Counted from the stretch's first letter, positions 1-9,604 are shown. The stretch: DNA of 64,000 bases from Fervidicoccaceae archaeon (GCA_038734945.1 JAVYOA010000009.1:310001-374000); one strand, 5' to 3'. Notes: generated from the letters alone by a model not told the origin. Numbers and translations are program-made.

Positions 1-1871
1 GCGGAGGGATCCCCCTTCTTGCAATAATACTTCTAGCATCAATCGTTCAGCTCCTATCTCTTGAGACATTGAAAAGAGGACTGAAAAGTCTGATTGTTGG
101 AACCCCAATTATGGACTCTCTCATCGCTTTATCTTCCACAATTTCCTTCGTTTTTGGATTGTTTTTTTCAATATTGGAGCCATCACCATCTATAAGTCCA
201 GTCCACCCCACCTCATTCTTCGAGGCATCATCGGGAGTCCTCGGCTTTGTCGGTCTAGGAAAATATCTTGAGGGCAGACTCAGATATAGGGCAGCAAGTT
301 ATCTTAGAGAAATTGAGAGAACGATGGAGGGAAAAGCCAGGGTTTTAAGAGATGGAAGCTTGGTTGAAGTCGAAGCGAAGGAGCTTAAACCAAATGACAT
401 AATTGAGGTCAAGAATGGTGAGAAAATTCCTGCTGATGGAATAGTGATAGAGGGAAAGGGCTATGTGAATGAATCAGCCTTCACAGGGGAGAGCTTGCCA
501 GTCTTCAAGACAAGTGAAAGGAGGGATAGTGTATTAGCGGGGACAATGCTGGTGTCTGGTTATATGAAGATTAGAGCAACGAGAGTTGGAAAAGATACCT
601 CCATTTCTCATATAGCGGCAAGTGCGAGGGAGGCACAGCTATACAAGCCCCGCTTTCAGATGATGGCAGATAGAATAGTTGGACGAATGACTTGGGCTGT
701 TATCATAATTGCTCTATCTTCCTTCTTAGCATGGTTCACCTATACACACAATATATCTCTTTCCCTAATTTTTACAGCATCTGTCTTGGCCGTTACTTGT
801 CCTTGCCCCCTTGGTATAGCAATTCCAATGGTTGTTTCCCTTGGTATTTCTAACCTTGCCAGAAAGGGGGTTATCGTAAGAAGGGGAGATGTATTCGAAA
901 GGGCAAAAAATGCCACAATGGTAATCTTTGATAAGACAGGAACGCTTACAAAAGGCAAGCCGAAGGTAGCTAAATTTATTTCTTTGAGCAATCAAAACAA
1001 TATTGATTTTTTATCATATGTTTGCTCCATTGAGAAGAAAAGTGAGCATATTCTGGGAGAGGCAATACTGGAGTTTTGCGCGGCTAAAGGTATAGAAAAA
1101 GCCGACGAACCCTCAGATTTTGAGAACTTTCCTGGTCTCGGAATTGTTTCCAGATTCAACGAGGAAATTTTCGCTGTAGGTAGCATCGAATTGATGAAAA
1201 AGATGGGAGCTCAAATTGAAGAAAGTGTTTATGATGAGGTGAGCAGAATAGGAAGAAATGGTGGTACCCCTATACTTGTATATCACAATGGCAGAGTTTG
1301 GGGGATATTCGAAATACATGATGAGCTTAGAGAGGAGGCAAAGGAGATTGTGGATTTCTTCAAGAAAAGGGGATTGAAGGTTGGAATTGCTAGTGGAGAT
1401 GTGGAAGAGAGCGTGAAGAATATAACTGAAAAAGTCGGTGCTGATTTTTTCAGAGCATCCCTAAGGCCTGAGGATAAGGCAGATCTCATTAGGGAGATGG
1501 AGAGTAAAGGGGAGAAAGCGGTCTTTGTTGGCGATGGAGTCAATGATGCAGTGGCTCTGGGGGCATCATTTCTCGGCATTTCCACAAGCAAGGCAGCAGA
1601 TATTGCGAAAGAAGCAGGAGACGTGGTTCTCGCTTCTGATGGCCTCAATGGACTGAAGGAACTATTCATTGTGAGCAACAAAGTTCTGAAGGGAGCCAAG
1701 GAAAATTTGATTTGGGCTTTTCTCTACAATGGAGTGCTAATTCCAGTTGCATCAGGCCTTCTCTATCCTTTCTTCGGCATCATTCTTATGCCCCACTTTG
1801 CTGCTCTTAGCATGGTTCTCAGCGATATAACCGTAATACTTAATTCATTTAGGGTTCTCACTGTGGGTTAA
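1..1871 (+). CDS. Heavy-metal P1B-type ATPase, 5' end outside window
   Basis: ATP-driven metal efflux pump of the cytoplasmic membrane (CopA/CopB group). The reading frame is open from base 3, so the N-terminus lies upstream of the window; a TTG at 69 is only an internal codon. Visible in order: the MDSLIAL helix, a GKYLEGR helix, the actuator TGES motif near base 485, the metal-binding CPC of TCPCPLGIAIP near base 800, the phosphorylation motif DKTGTLT near base 930, the nucleotide-domain SEH near base 1045, and GDGVNDAV near base 1535, followed by two C-terminal helices. The CPC motif favours Cu or Ag. The usual SEHP is SEHI here. Whether an N-terminal metal-binding domain exists cannot be seen. 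Confidence 0.93.
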   Translation, partial: GGIPLLAIILLASIVQLLSLETLKRGLKSLIVGTPIMDSLIALSSTISFVFGLFFSILEPSPSISPVHPTSFFEASSGVLGFVGLGKYLEGRLRYRAASYLREIERTMEGKARVLRDGSLVEVEAKELKPNDIIEVKNGEKIPADGIVIEGKGYVNESAFTGESLPVFKTSERRDSVLAGTMLVSGYMKIRATRVGKDTSISHIAASAREAQLYKPRFQMMADRIVGRMTWAVIIIALSSFLAWFTYTHNISLSLIFTASVLAVTCPCPLGIAIPMVVSLGISNLARKGVIVRRGDVFERAKNATMVIFDKTGTLTKGKPKVAKFISLSNQNNIDFLSYVCSIEKKSEHILGEAILEFCAAKGIEKADEPSDFENFPGLGIVSRFNEEIFAVGSIELMKKMGAQIEESVYDEVSRIGRNGGTPILVYHNGRVWGIFEIHDELREEAKEIVDFFKKRGLKVGIASGDVEESVKNITEKVGADFFRASLRPEDKADLIREMESKGEKAVFVGDGVNDAVALGASFLGISTSKAADIAKEAGDVVLASDGLNGLKELFIVSNKVLKGAKENLIWAFLYNGVLIPVASGLLYPFFGIILMPHFAALSMVLSDITVILNSFRVLTVG

Positions 1872-1918
1872 CCTTGTAGGTTTTTCAACGCTCTTGAATA
1901 ATTAGGAGTCGCAAGCCT

Positions 1919-2452
1919 CTAGAGGGATATACTTCTGTACCTTCTTATTGATGCTATGAAGCACATTGAAATCGTGAATATATTGAGACCTATAACTATG
2001 GGCGTTAATCTTATCCCCCATGGTGTATAATTTAAGATTAAGCCAATTAATGGTACAATTGCAAGACTTAGCCCAATAGAAAGGGCTAGCTCCTCAAGTG
2101 GTGAGAGCTCATCGGGTTTGTAGAGTGCTTGAATTAATGTGTAGCCTGGCAGGAATAAAACAGTAATTGAACCAAGCAAATATCGCAGAGGTAATAAAAG
2201 AGGAAAATCTTGTGTTATATAAATGAGTCCAATTGTGAGAAAATTAATTATCAAAACAGCATATATCCAAAGAGAATAATCCAACCTAAGTAGATATTGG
2301 GGAAAAGATTTTGGGGGATTTGGATCCTCTATAACTAAATCTCCACTAATATTCTTTTTATACAAATCCAAGATTTCATTCAATTTTCTCCATATTTTTT
2401 TCTCTTTAACCATATCTTCCAGAGTATTACTCGTCATAGCATTGATCACCAT
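1919..2452 (-). CDS. DUF1616 membrane-domain protein (N-terminal half of the family)
   Basis: A 177-residue membrane protein of unknown function. A short charged, coiled N-terminus is followed by about four membrane segments containing RYLLGSITVLFLPGYTL, LSPLEELALSIGLSLAIVP and LNYTPWGIRL, which I recognise as the membrane half of DUF1616. Full-length family members carry an extracellular C-terminal half; here that half is the gene immediately upstream in the operon, so the two domains are encoded separately and in reverse order. I place the start at the ATG whose bases overlap the upstream stop (2446-2452); an ATG at 2437 is also possible. It is the last gene of the MoxR/DUF58 operon. Confidence 0.75.
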   Translation of the reverse strand: MVINAMTSNTLEDMVKEKKIWRKLNEILDLYKKNISGDLVIEDPNPPKSFPQYLLRLDYSLWIYAVLIINFLTIGLIYITQDFPLLLPLRYLLGSITVLFLPGYTLIQALYKPDELSPLEELALSIGLSLAIVPLIGLILNYTPWGIRLTPIVIGLNIFTISMCFIASIRRYRSISL

Positions 2453-2931
2453 GCCCCTATGCTTGTAACATTTAATCTGAGAAAGACGTATATCCCAGTA
2501 TAATTCCATTCATTCAAAGTGCTATTGAATATATATAGCTCAAAAACCAGTGTCTGATTAATCCATGGTTCATTGAAAACAACTTCCACCGGAATCGTGG
2601 CGTTGCATTCGTTGCAGAGAACGATATATTTAGTTAAAACTGGAGGAACATCAAGAGAAGTTCCATTGATTGGTATTTGACCATTTCCTATTTTACCTTG
2701 AATCATAAACAAGGCTGTATATCCCATGTAGTTTGCTAAATATAGATTCAATTTAACTTTCTCTCCAACAAAAACTTCTCTAGGATAATCTCCAATCTTA
2801 GCATCTTCTCCTAATAGGCCAAGAGATGCAAATCTCTCGGAACTTCTGGGTATTATCATTGCTACAGATAGAACTGAACCTACTATTGTCACAGCTAATA
2901 TTACAGCGAAAACCTCTTCATCAAGCCTCAT
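2446..2931 (-). CDS. DUF1616-like extracellular-domain protein with N-terminal anchor
   Basis: A 161-residue protein with one N-terminal membrane helix (EEVFAVILAVTIVGSVLSVA), then a beta-rich extracellular domain. The stretch ASLGLLGEDAKIGDYPREV, followed by a region about a membrane-distant polypeptide with several N-glycosylation sequons (NGT, NAT, NQT, NST, NYT), corresponds to the C-terminal half of DUF1616 proteins. The start MRLDEE at 2931 overlaps the upstream DUF58 gene by 11 nt; a longer frame to 2988 has no better start. It overlaps the downstream gene, which encodes the other half of the family, by 7 nt. The pair probably acts as one membrane complex (inference). Confidence 0.7.
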   Translation of the reverse strand: MRLDEEVFAVILAVTIVGSVLSVAMIIPRSSERFASLGLLGEDAKIGDYPREVFVGEKVKLNLYLANYMGYTALFMIQGKIGNGQIPINGTSLDVPPVLTKYIVLCNECNATIPVEVVFNEPWINQTLVFELYIFNSTLNEWNYTGIYVFLRLNVTSIGAW

Positions 2932-5290
2932 ACAGTCTTCCCTCCAAATATGTTTTTTCAATATAGGCTGGCCTATATCCATGCTCAACCAAGCTTTGGG
3001 CTATGATGTTATACTTCAAACTTAAAGAGTTCGAATTAATGATAAAGAATTGAGAACCCCTCGAAACTCCCTGGTTTTCCAGTTCTTTGACTAATGCATC
3101 TGCCTGCATCCTGTAATATTCAATAAGGTCCTTGAAGACTTTTGTATTTACTTCTGAGCTTATACTTATGCTTTTTTTAGGCCAACTCTCATAATCGAAT
3201 AGTGCCTCCACTTTTTCCGCTTTGATAATGGATTCTAAAGCTGCTAGAACTTCAATGCTTCGACCCTTCACCAAATAAAATCCTGTTCTGGGTACTTTAA
3301 GAAATAATACCTTTGATGATTTATCGCTTAGAATAGCACTATATGTTGCCTCTATAATCATATCTAACTCAACTTGGTTTGGAGCAGTCCAGTCTGCTAT
3401 AACAACAGTAGCATGATTCAGCTCGGAGATGGGGGTCGAAGCATACTCTTTGATAATTAGTTCTCCCATACTGGCACTTTTTTTCCAGTGTATATTCCTC
3501 GGAGAGTCTCCAGGGATATATTCTCTTACTCCAGCGTAATCCCCACGAAATGATTTACCTACTAATTTCTCATAAACATCGAAAACACTATGAGGAAAGC
3601 TCCAATTAAAGGTCCATGAACCACCTTTCCTGCTAATATTCAGCTCTCTAAATGAAGTAAAAAGTATGTAAGGAGCTCCAATTTCATTGATGTATTTCTC
3701 TAGAATGGCTCTAGCTTTTTTTCCAATTAAGCTTCTCTTAGGAATGATCCTAATTGTTGCATTTACAGGTCTAAATACCAATGTTGCTAGTCCCCTTTTA
3801 CCCCTAAGCTTTATGCCGACAACATATCTCTGCAACCCTGCATGTTCAGGTCTAAACGCCAAATCAACTTTAGCAGAATCGAGGATATCTAAGCTTCTAA
3901 CAAGCTTATTATTCAAGTACAAATATGCTTTTGCTTCTCCTCGCCCCCGTATGTTCATTTCGATTTTACCGGTATCCCCAAGATATATACTGAATGGCGC
4001 ATTAACCAATTCAACATTGAATACTGATAATTCAACATATTCAATAAAGACCGAAACAATTAACATAAATATAATAGCTATACCTGGTATGACAGTTACT
4101 GGTTCGAGAATATATATAGGAAAATAAATTAGAACTGCTCCCATTATATCGACAAATGGATTCTCTATATTGCTAATATTTGATAAATATTCCAGGAATA
4201 TAAGTATAGCTAGGAAAAAAATTATGACACCTATTAGAAAATTCAAATTAGAATTCAAATACAAATATAGAATGTTGAAGGATAATCCCAAAATAAATCT
4301 ATAGAAATTCCTAGCAAGAAAATACAGGGGAAGAAAAACTAAAAAAAGCGCAAAGTAGTAATTGCCAATTGTAAAGATACTATATAAGATTAATAAGGCA
4401 AATACAAGCTCAACTGCTGCTAGTAGTTTCCTATTTTCACTTTTTTCTCTAACTGATTTGCCTAGAACCAAAGCGCCTATTGTTGACAAGAAGGTCATCA
4501 TTAAAGCAACATAGGGGGTTATTCTTCCAGTTAGCTCTAGTACCTTTAAATACTCCAATAGATTTCCTGACAAAAAAGATTGATCTATAAAAACTTTTTT
4601 GCCCTTCAGCAGATTGTCTAAAAAGTTATTATTATAATTAATTATTGAATTCACAATTAGTCCATTTGCAGCAATGACATATAATTCCCCCTTCCCAATG
4701 CTATATCTTGCACCGATGATAAATGACCCGATGGGCTCATTCAAATCCCAGTAACCATTTCCATTGAGATCAACATATGAATAATTGCTGGTAGCTATGA
4801 TAGGCTCTCCTTGCTTTACATTGAATAGAAACGGTTCATAGATCGATACATTTGAATTATATATACTGCTTAAAGCAACCACTAATTTAGGGGTTCCTTT
4901 ATTTAAAACTGGATCGTAAACATGATAGTCAGAGACATAGTCTTTAATACCTAAACCGTTCAGAATACTATTGATAAACTGACCATTACCAGTGATTGCT
5001 ACCTCTCCACCATTCTCTATGAATATCTTCAATTTCTCTAGATCTACAGTTTTTGATTGATTTATTCCATTAACCAGCAAAATTGTATTATTTGAATTGA
5101 TTTTTGCCAGCTCATTGTAATCTAGCATTACAAGAGGTTTGTATTCCGCATAAAATCTAGATAGACCAAGATTCCCGTTATTTAATATGCTGTAATCGAT
5201 GTTGGAAGGCATAGTTAGCAATAATACAAGAAAGATAAGTACACCAATCAGTAGTGAAATTGTCAGAATGATACGCTTATTCTCAATCAA
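2921..5290 (-). CDS. DUF4350-DUF58 fusion membrane protein
   Basis: A 789-residue protein. An N-terminal helix (about residues 7-27) leads into an extracellular region resembling DUF4350, with a hydrophobic ILLVNG strand and FIENGGEVAITGNG (about 65-100). A hydrophobic block with about six membrane segments follows (about 255-410), then a beta-rich linker, then a cytoplasmic DUF58 domain with GDYAGVREYIPGD and HWKKSA near residues 580-600. DUF58 is a von Willebrand A-like module usually partnered with a MoxR ATPase, which is encoded four genes upstream. In many genomes DUF4350 and DUF58 are separate, neighbouring proteins, so a fusion is notable. It overlaps both neighbouring genes. The molecular role is not known; assembly or chaperoning of an envelope complex is the family-level expectation. 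Confidence 0.8.
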   Translation of the reverse strand: MIENKRIILTISLLIGVLIFLVLLLTMPSNIDYSILNNGNLGLSRFYAEYKPLVMLDYNELAKINSNNTILLVNGINQSKTVDLEKLKIFIENGGEVAITGNGQFINSILNGLGIKDYVSDYHVYDPVLNKGTPKLVVALSSIYNSNVSIYEPFLFNVKQGEPIIATSNYSYVDLNGNGYWDLNEPIGSFIIGARYSIGKGELYVIAANGLIVNSIINYNNNFLDNLLKGKKVFIDQSFLSGNLLEYLKVLELTGRITPYVALMMTFLSTIGALVLGKSVREKSENRKLLAAVELVFALLILYSIFTIGNYYFALFLVFLPLYFLARNFYRFILGLSFNILYLYLNSNLNFLIGVIIFFLAILIFLEYLSNISNIENPFVDIMGAVLIYFPIYILEPVTVIPGIAIIFMLIVSVFIEYVELSVFNVELVNAPFSIYLGDTGKIEMNIRGRGEAKAYLYLNNKLVRSLDILDSAKVDLAFRPEHAGLQRYVVGIKLRGKRGLATLVFRPVNATIRIIPKRSLIGKKARAILEKYINEIGAPYILFTSFRELNISRKGGSWTFNWSFPHSVFDVYEKLVGKSFRGDYAGVREYIPGDSPRNIHWKKSASMGELIIKEYASTPISELNHATVVIADWTAPNQVELDMIIEATYSAILSDKSSKVLFLKVPRTGFYLVKGRSIEVLAALESIIKAEKVEALFDYESWPKKSISISSEVNTKVFKDLIEYYRMQADALVKELENQGVSRGSQFFIINSNSLSLKYNIIAQSLVEHGYRPAYIEKTYLEGRLYEA

Positions 5291-7061
5291 CCCTCTCAGC
5301 CTCTTCAGCTATCTCATTGGCTATTTTGTCGGCCTCTTCATCGGCTGGTTTGTCACCAGAGTACAGATCTCTTTCAACTATGGTAAGAAGCCTCCACATT
5401 GCTTCAGACAAAATACTCTTCGATATAACCCTCCTGTAGTGCTCTCTCAGAGTTTCATAGTAATCAGGCTGTTGTAAGCGGAGTTTATTCAATAAATTGT
5501 AGTAAATGTTTACTAGCCTCGATTTAATACTGTACTTGATTCTATGTTTTGATGGAGCGCTTGCTGCTTTTGATCCTTGATTTGCTTTTGTCTTTTTAGC
5601 GCTTATATCAAAAGGTGGTATTATAAGAAATTCACTTCTAATATAATTGATTAATAGTATTGAGGCTATTATAAATGCTAATAAAAAGGAAACATTAACA
5701 TACATTATTTCTTTATGTAAAATTAATATTTGTGTTCCATATTCATTAACGAAGTAAACATCCATTTTCAAAATACTGGGAAAAAGTGAGAAAAAAGGTA
5801 TACCAATTTCATCTATGCTGTTATTTAGTGTCGAATTCAGGATTTCTTTATTGTTCACATATATTATTAAATCAACATCTTTATTCTCATAATTGACCAC
5901 TGTTACTGGAAGGGAACTTCGCCAACCAAAAACTATTAGAGGAGTCTGGACTTCTATATTCGGACTTTTAACTGCTACTGTGAAAGACTTCTCAATAGAA
6001 TATTGCACTGTAGTAGATGTGCTGCTAATGACAACCTTTAATTGGTTGATTCCAATTTTGAATAAAGTTGAGTTAAATGGGATAATGTATGTGTTAGCTC
6101 CAAGCAGAATACTCGTGTTTAGTACTTCAACATTATTTATTGACATTGTTACGTTGTATGTATTATCTGATTTCAAAGTTATTGATAAGTTATCTCCAAA
6201 GTTTATTGCCGGTTGAACTTCTACTGATACATTCGGATATCCATAGACAACCTCGAAAAGCTTAGTATAGCTCAAATTAAGATTATGAAAACTATACGTG
6301 ACCACTAAGGCCAGTTGGACAAGGTTTTCCACTACCAAGTCTTTCACTTCATTCAAATATGGTACTCTATAGGTAACAATACAACCGGTACTTCCACACG
6401 CGCTCCGATCTAGATCACTTAATTTTTTGAAAGTTGGCCAATGATCCACCTGGACTTTCAATATATTGACACCATCAACGAGAGGTGTTATATTTATGAC
6501 AAGGCTTTCACCTGGTTGAAATACCTTCTTAGGGATATCTACATTTACTAATTCCGGACCCTTTAGCATATTCAGTATGGATTGATATATGTTGGGATAT
6601 ATAGTGTTCACGAGCATGCCAACCAAATAGAGATCTTCGTTCTTCAATCGATTTGCTACATCTCTGGTAATTGAGCATGAAGCTAAGTAATTCACATAGG
6701 TATTAAGCGTAGTGTTAAAAACATCTCTGGTGTTAATTAGGGTTCTCAGCAATGTCAAAGCAGATTCATTGGTGTAGGCACCTTCTCTGAGATTTTCCAA
6801 TAAATTGAAATAATCTAAGAATGCTGTGTAAATTTTACTGTGAGGAGTTGAGATTTCACTTGGTAAGCCCATGTTCAATGCATCTTGAGCTAGCGCAAGT
6901 CCAGAAGAAATGTTATAGTTAACAGCATAATTCAACTCAAGGTTCAATAATTTAAGCAGATAACCGCAGTCAATATTTGTTTGCTCTTGAGATATTGCTA
7001 CATATGGGGATGATACAATAAAAAAGGTTAAAATTAGCAGAGAAGCAGCATTCTTGTTCAT
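5283..7061 (-). CDS. Secreted-type protein with C-terminal anchor and cytoplasmic tail
   Basis: A 592-residue protein with a signal-like N-terminus (KNAASLLILTFFIVSSPYVA). An all-extracellular body follows: a helical segment, then beta-rich Ig-like repeats with many N-x-S/T sequons. A membrane helix near residues 455-475 (VSFLLAFIIASILLINYI) precedes a basic cytoplasmic tail containing DYYETLREHYRRVISK and a very acidic end. The position and shape of the tail recall DUF4129 proteins of bacterial MoxR-DUF58 clusters, but I see no decisive motif. It overlaps the DUF4350-DUF58 gene by 8 nt and abuts the small membrane gene upstream, so the genes are very likely translationally coupled. Confidence 0.6.
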   Translation of the reverse strand: MNKNAASLLILTFFIVSSPYVAISQEQTNIDCGYLLKLLNLELNYAVNYNISSGLALAQDALNMGLPSEISTPHSKIYTAFLDYFNLLENLREGAYTNESALTLLRTLINTRDVFNTTLNTYVNYLASCSITRDVANRLKNEDLYLVGMLVNTIYPNIYQSILNMLKGPELVNVDIPKKVFQPGESLVINITPLVDGVNILKVQVDHWPTFKKLSDLDRSACGSTGCIVTYRVPYLNEVKDLVVENLVQLALVVTYSFHNLNLSYTKLFEVVYGYPNVSVEVQPAINFGDNLSITLKSDNTYNVTMSINNVEVLNTSILLGANTYIIPFNSTLFKIGINQLKVVISSTSTTVQYSIEKSFTVAVKSPNIEVQTPLIVFGWRSSLPVTVVNYENKDVDLIIYVNNKEILNSTLNNSIDEIGIPFFSLFPSILKMDVYFVNEYGTQILILHKEIMYVNVSFLLAFIIASILLINYIRSEFLIIPPFDISAKKTKANQGSKAASAPSKHRIKYSIKSRLVNIYYNLLNKLRLQQPDYYETLREHYRRVISKSILSEAMWRLLTIVERDLYSGDKPADEEADKIANEIAEEAERVD

Positions 7062-7312
7062 TACTTTGAGAGCACCTCAAGGACTCTATAACTAATCATT
7101 ATAGCGAATATTAACAGGAGAACTATTTGGAGAATCCTTCCTGGCAATCCAGGATTTCTAAACGGTTTAACAATAGCATAAGTTATATAAAATATCAGAA
7201 TATTTACCGAGACATAAGCATCTACTCGAGTTTCATTCAGTAAAAAGAGAGAAGCGTTCAAAATGGAGGTCAATATAACGTAGGTCATCAAAAAAACATC
7301 AACTCGTCTCAT
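7061..7312 (-). CDS. Small membrane protein
   Basis: An 83-residue protein, almost all of it hydrophobic: three membrane segments (VFLMTYVILTSILNASLFLL, VSVNILIFYITYAIV and RILQIVLLLIFAIMISYRVL) joined by short loops. The chosen start MRRVDVF at 7312 overlaps the upstream gene by 14 nt; a longer frame reaches 7336. No family is recognised. Its place between two large operon members, with overlaps on both sides, argues that it is a real subunit of the same membrane system. Confidence 0.6.
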   Translation of the reverse strand: MRRVDVFLMTYVILTSILNASLFLLNETRVDAYVSVNILIFYITYAIVKPFRNPGLPGRILQIVLLLIFAIMISYRVLEVLSK

Positions 7313-7997
7313 CACGTTCCAAGACCTCAAACTCATATGTTGCTTGGTCTATATTGATTGATTTGTTCTTCAACAATAAATTTTTGTCAGTTAGTCTGTT
7401 TAAAATTATCATCATCAAAAATGTTACGGGATCCAAGGGATATTTGTAAAAATCTAAAATTCTCTTATCTATCTCTACAAGAGATATTTTGATTGTTTTA
7501 TTAGAATATTCAACTCTCACTCTTTTAGATACTGGGAACTCCTCAGTAAGTAATTCGCCAAGTTCTGCTTCAATAGCATGCCCACTATCTTCATTAAGTT
7601 TCTCTATATCGTTCATCAAATCATCGACAGGTATAGCTAGATATGGGAGGTTTTTGTTAAATCCTAAACCTGCTTCAAGATGATTGAAATCTTTGCTATT
7701 AGTGAGAACCAAGAAGATTTTATCATCTTTTTTAACCAGTGCCGGCATTGCTTCAAGAAGTTCAAATTCCTCTATAGTGAGAGTAGCATATCTTGTTAGG
7801 ATATTAGAATAGTTTAGGAGAACATTAGATAATCCTTCTTTGGTTGAGAAACTTATTGCTATTATTACTAAACCTAAAATCACATTTGAAGCAAATAAGC
7901 CTACCAAGCTAGAACTATTAATCAGCAGTCCATATAGTGCGAGTAAAGCTGAAATTAAGGTAATATTTAAACCAAGGACAAAGTATTTCAGATCCAT
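7299..7997 (-). CDS. Two-helix membrane protein with cytoplasmic domain, unknown
   Basis: A 232-residue protein with two N-terminal membrane helices (about residues 5-48) followed by a soluble alpha/beta domain of about 180 residues. The domain starts with an ITRYATLTIEEFELLEAMPAL stretch split around residue 75 and has a strand-rich LVLTNSK segment. No cysteine cluster, nucleotide loop or catalytic signature is visible. It overlaps the downstream small membrane gene by 14 nt and the upstream membrane gene by 10 nt. It belongs to the MoxR/DUF58 operon; I cannot name its function. Confidence 0.6.
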   Translation of the reverse strand: MDLKYFVLGLNITLISALLALYGLLINSSSLVGLFASNVILGLVIIAISFSTKEGLSNVLLNYSNILTRYATLTIEEFELLEAMPALVKKDDKIFLVLTNSKDFNHLEAGLGFNKNLPYLAIPVDDLMNDIEKLNEDSGHAIEAELGELLTEEFPVSKRVRVEYSNKTIKISLVEIDKRILDFYKYPLDPVTFLMMIILNRLTDKNLLLKNKSINIDQATYEFEVLERDETS

Positions 7998-8650
7998 GGT
8001 TTTAACCCATAGACCATTGGCTTGAACATTATATCTAAACCTGTAATTAGATGCCCTTTATAAATTGACACATTTTTCAGGATGAATAGTAATATGTTGT
8101 ACAGACACGCTAAAATTCCTACAAAATACATTGGCGAAGTGTATAGAGCGGTTGCAGACAACGTTCTAGCTAGTATTGTTTCCTTTCTATCTCCCTCTTC
8201 TATTAATTGAGATGAGGATAAATCCAAAATACCAAGCAAACTATATTTGAGAGGATATTCTATTCCGACAACGAATCCAATATATACACCAATTATTGTT
8301 GCTAATGGTATATATAATGACAAGTAGTTTATTTTCTTTTTAATTAAGCCCCCAATAAATAAAGCTAGCAATGAGGCCGAAATGAAAATATCTACAAGGT
8401 TAACTAAGTTGAATATATTAAGTATCAAAAAAACAATATTCAGAGTTAAATTAAATCCAAGGACTAAGTTTAACCCAGCCAGGATTTTCGTTCTGAGTAC
8501 AGTAACTAAATTAAATAATATCAAAGCATATGACAAATATACCAAAAGGAATGTAGAAGGATGCAAAATTAATCTGTATAAAGAGTTAATAACTAAAATC
8601 ATAACTATCAGAACAATGCTTAATAGAAATTTCTTCTCCAACGTATTCAC
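7988..8650 (-). CDS. Multi-pass membrane protein, unknown
   Basis: A 220-residue protein with about six hydrophobic segments and few charged loops. The only longer loop (around DLSSSQLIEEGDRKE) is polar. The start is a GTG whose bases overlap the MoxR stop codon in a GTGA arrangement, which ties its translation to MoxR. No family is recognised. Its position directly after MoxR, where accessory membrane proteins occur in bacterial MoxR operons, suggests a partner in the same complex. Confidence 0.6.
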   Translation of the reverse strand: MNTLEKKFLLSIVLIVMILVINSLYRLILHPSTFLLVYLSYALILFNLVTVLRTKILAGLNLVLGFNLTLNIVFLILNIFNLVNLVDIFISASLLALFIGGLIKKKINYLSLYIPLATIIGVYIGFVVGIEYPLKYSLLGILDLSSSQLIEEGDRKETILARTLSATALYTSPMYFVGILACLYNILLFILKNVSIYKGHLITGLDIMFKPMVYGLKPWI

Positions 8651-9597
8651 CTCGGAACAGCTACTTTGCGAAGCGCCTCTTCAACCAGGGAATTACCAGT
8701 ATAACCCTCAGACTCGTACTCAGCTTTGATTTTGACTCTATGAGCAATGACTGGAACGGCAACCTTCTTTATATCGTCTGGTATAACATAGTTTCTATTG
8801 TCCATCAATGCTATTACTCTGCTGAGTCTCAACAAATCAACTGTAGCTCTATGAGATGGACCATATTCAACCCTTTCATCACTCCTTAAATTCGAAACTA
8901 TCGCAACACTGTATTCCTTAATATTTTTCTCAACATACACTAACCTGTGTATTGAGTTAACAACATCAACAACTTCAACTAGTGTAGTAACTGTGTCAAC
9001 GGGTAGATTCATAATTATGTCAGCTTTATCAATTATTTCCAATTCTTCATCGAACTTGTTATATGTGCTCAGTACATTAGCGGAGAACCTATCCACAAGC
9101 GTCTCCATAACCTGAAAGGCTCCCCTAGCCATAGGAAATGGAATAGAGGTAGCTATCACGAGAAAAGGCTTCTGGAGCTGATATGTTTCGCCATCAACTG
9201 TGACCTGCTTTTCCTGCATTGCTTCGAGCAAGGCTGACTGGGATCTAGTAGATATTCGATTTAGCTCATCAATAAATAATATATTTGAAAAAACTGGTCC
9301 TGGGATATACACTTTTGTACCATCTAACCTGTAAACATGAAATCCTATTATATCACTTGGCAACACATCTGGGTGTCCTTGTATACGTTTATATTTACCT
9401 CCAATGACCTTCGCAAGAAGTTTTGCTAACAGGGTTTTGCCTGTGCCAGGATAGCCCTCAATCAATAAATGTCCTCCAGAAAACAGTGTTGCCACAGCTA
9501 ATTCCACTAGCTCTTTTTTCCCGACATAGGCCTTTGATATTTCTTTGAGTATGTTATTTACAATCTCTCTCGCTTGTTCGAAATTCATATCGTTCAT
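8647..9597 (-). CDS. MoxR-family AAA+ ATPase
   Basis: A 316-residue ATPase with all core motifs of the MoxR family: Walker A GYPGTGKT (about residues 59-66), the MoxR signature IQGHPDVLPSDIIGF, Walker B ILFIDELNR, the sensor-1 region LVIATSIP, and a C-terminal helical lid with RVEYGPSHRA. MoxR proteins are chaperone-like ATPases that work with VWA/DUF58 proteins to assemble or activate complexes, often at the membrane. A GGTGAT ribosome site overlaps the end of the upstream gene; the start is ATG at 9597, with a second ATG at 9588. Partner candidate: the DUF4350-DUF58 protein downstream. Confidence 0.92.
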   Translation of the reverse strand: MNDMNFEQAREIVNNILKEISKAYVGKKELVELAVATLFSGGHLLIEGYPGTGKTLLAKLLAKVIGGKYKRIQGHPDVLPSDIIGFHVYRLDGTKVYIPGPVFSNILFIDELNRISTRSQSALLEAMQEKQVTVDGETYQLQKPFLVIATSIPFPMARGAFQVMETLVDRFSANVLSTYNKFDEELEIIDKADIIMNLPVDTVTTLVEVVDVVNSIHRLVYVEKNIKEYSVAIVSNLRSDERVEYGPSHRATVDLLRLSRVIALMDNRNYVIPDDIKKVAVPVIAHRVKIKAEYESEGYTGNSLVEEALRKVAVPR

Positions 9598-9604
9598 TCA
9601 TTTA

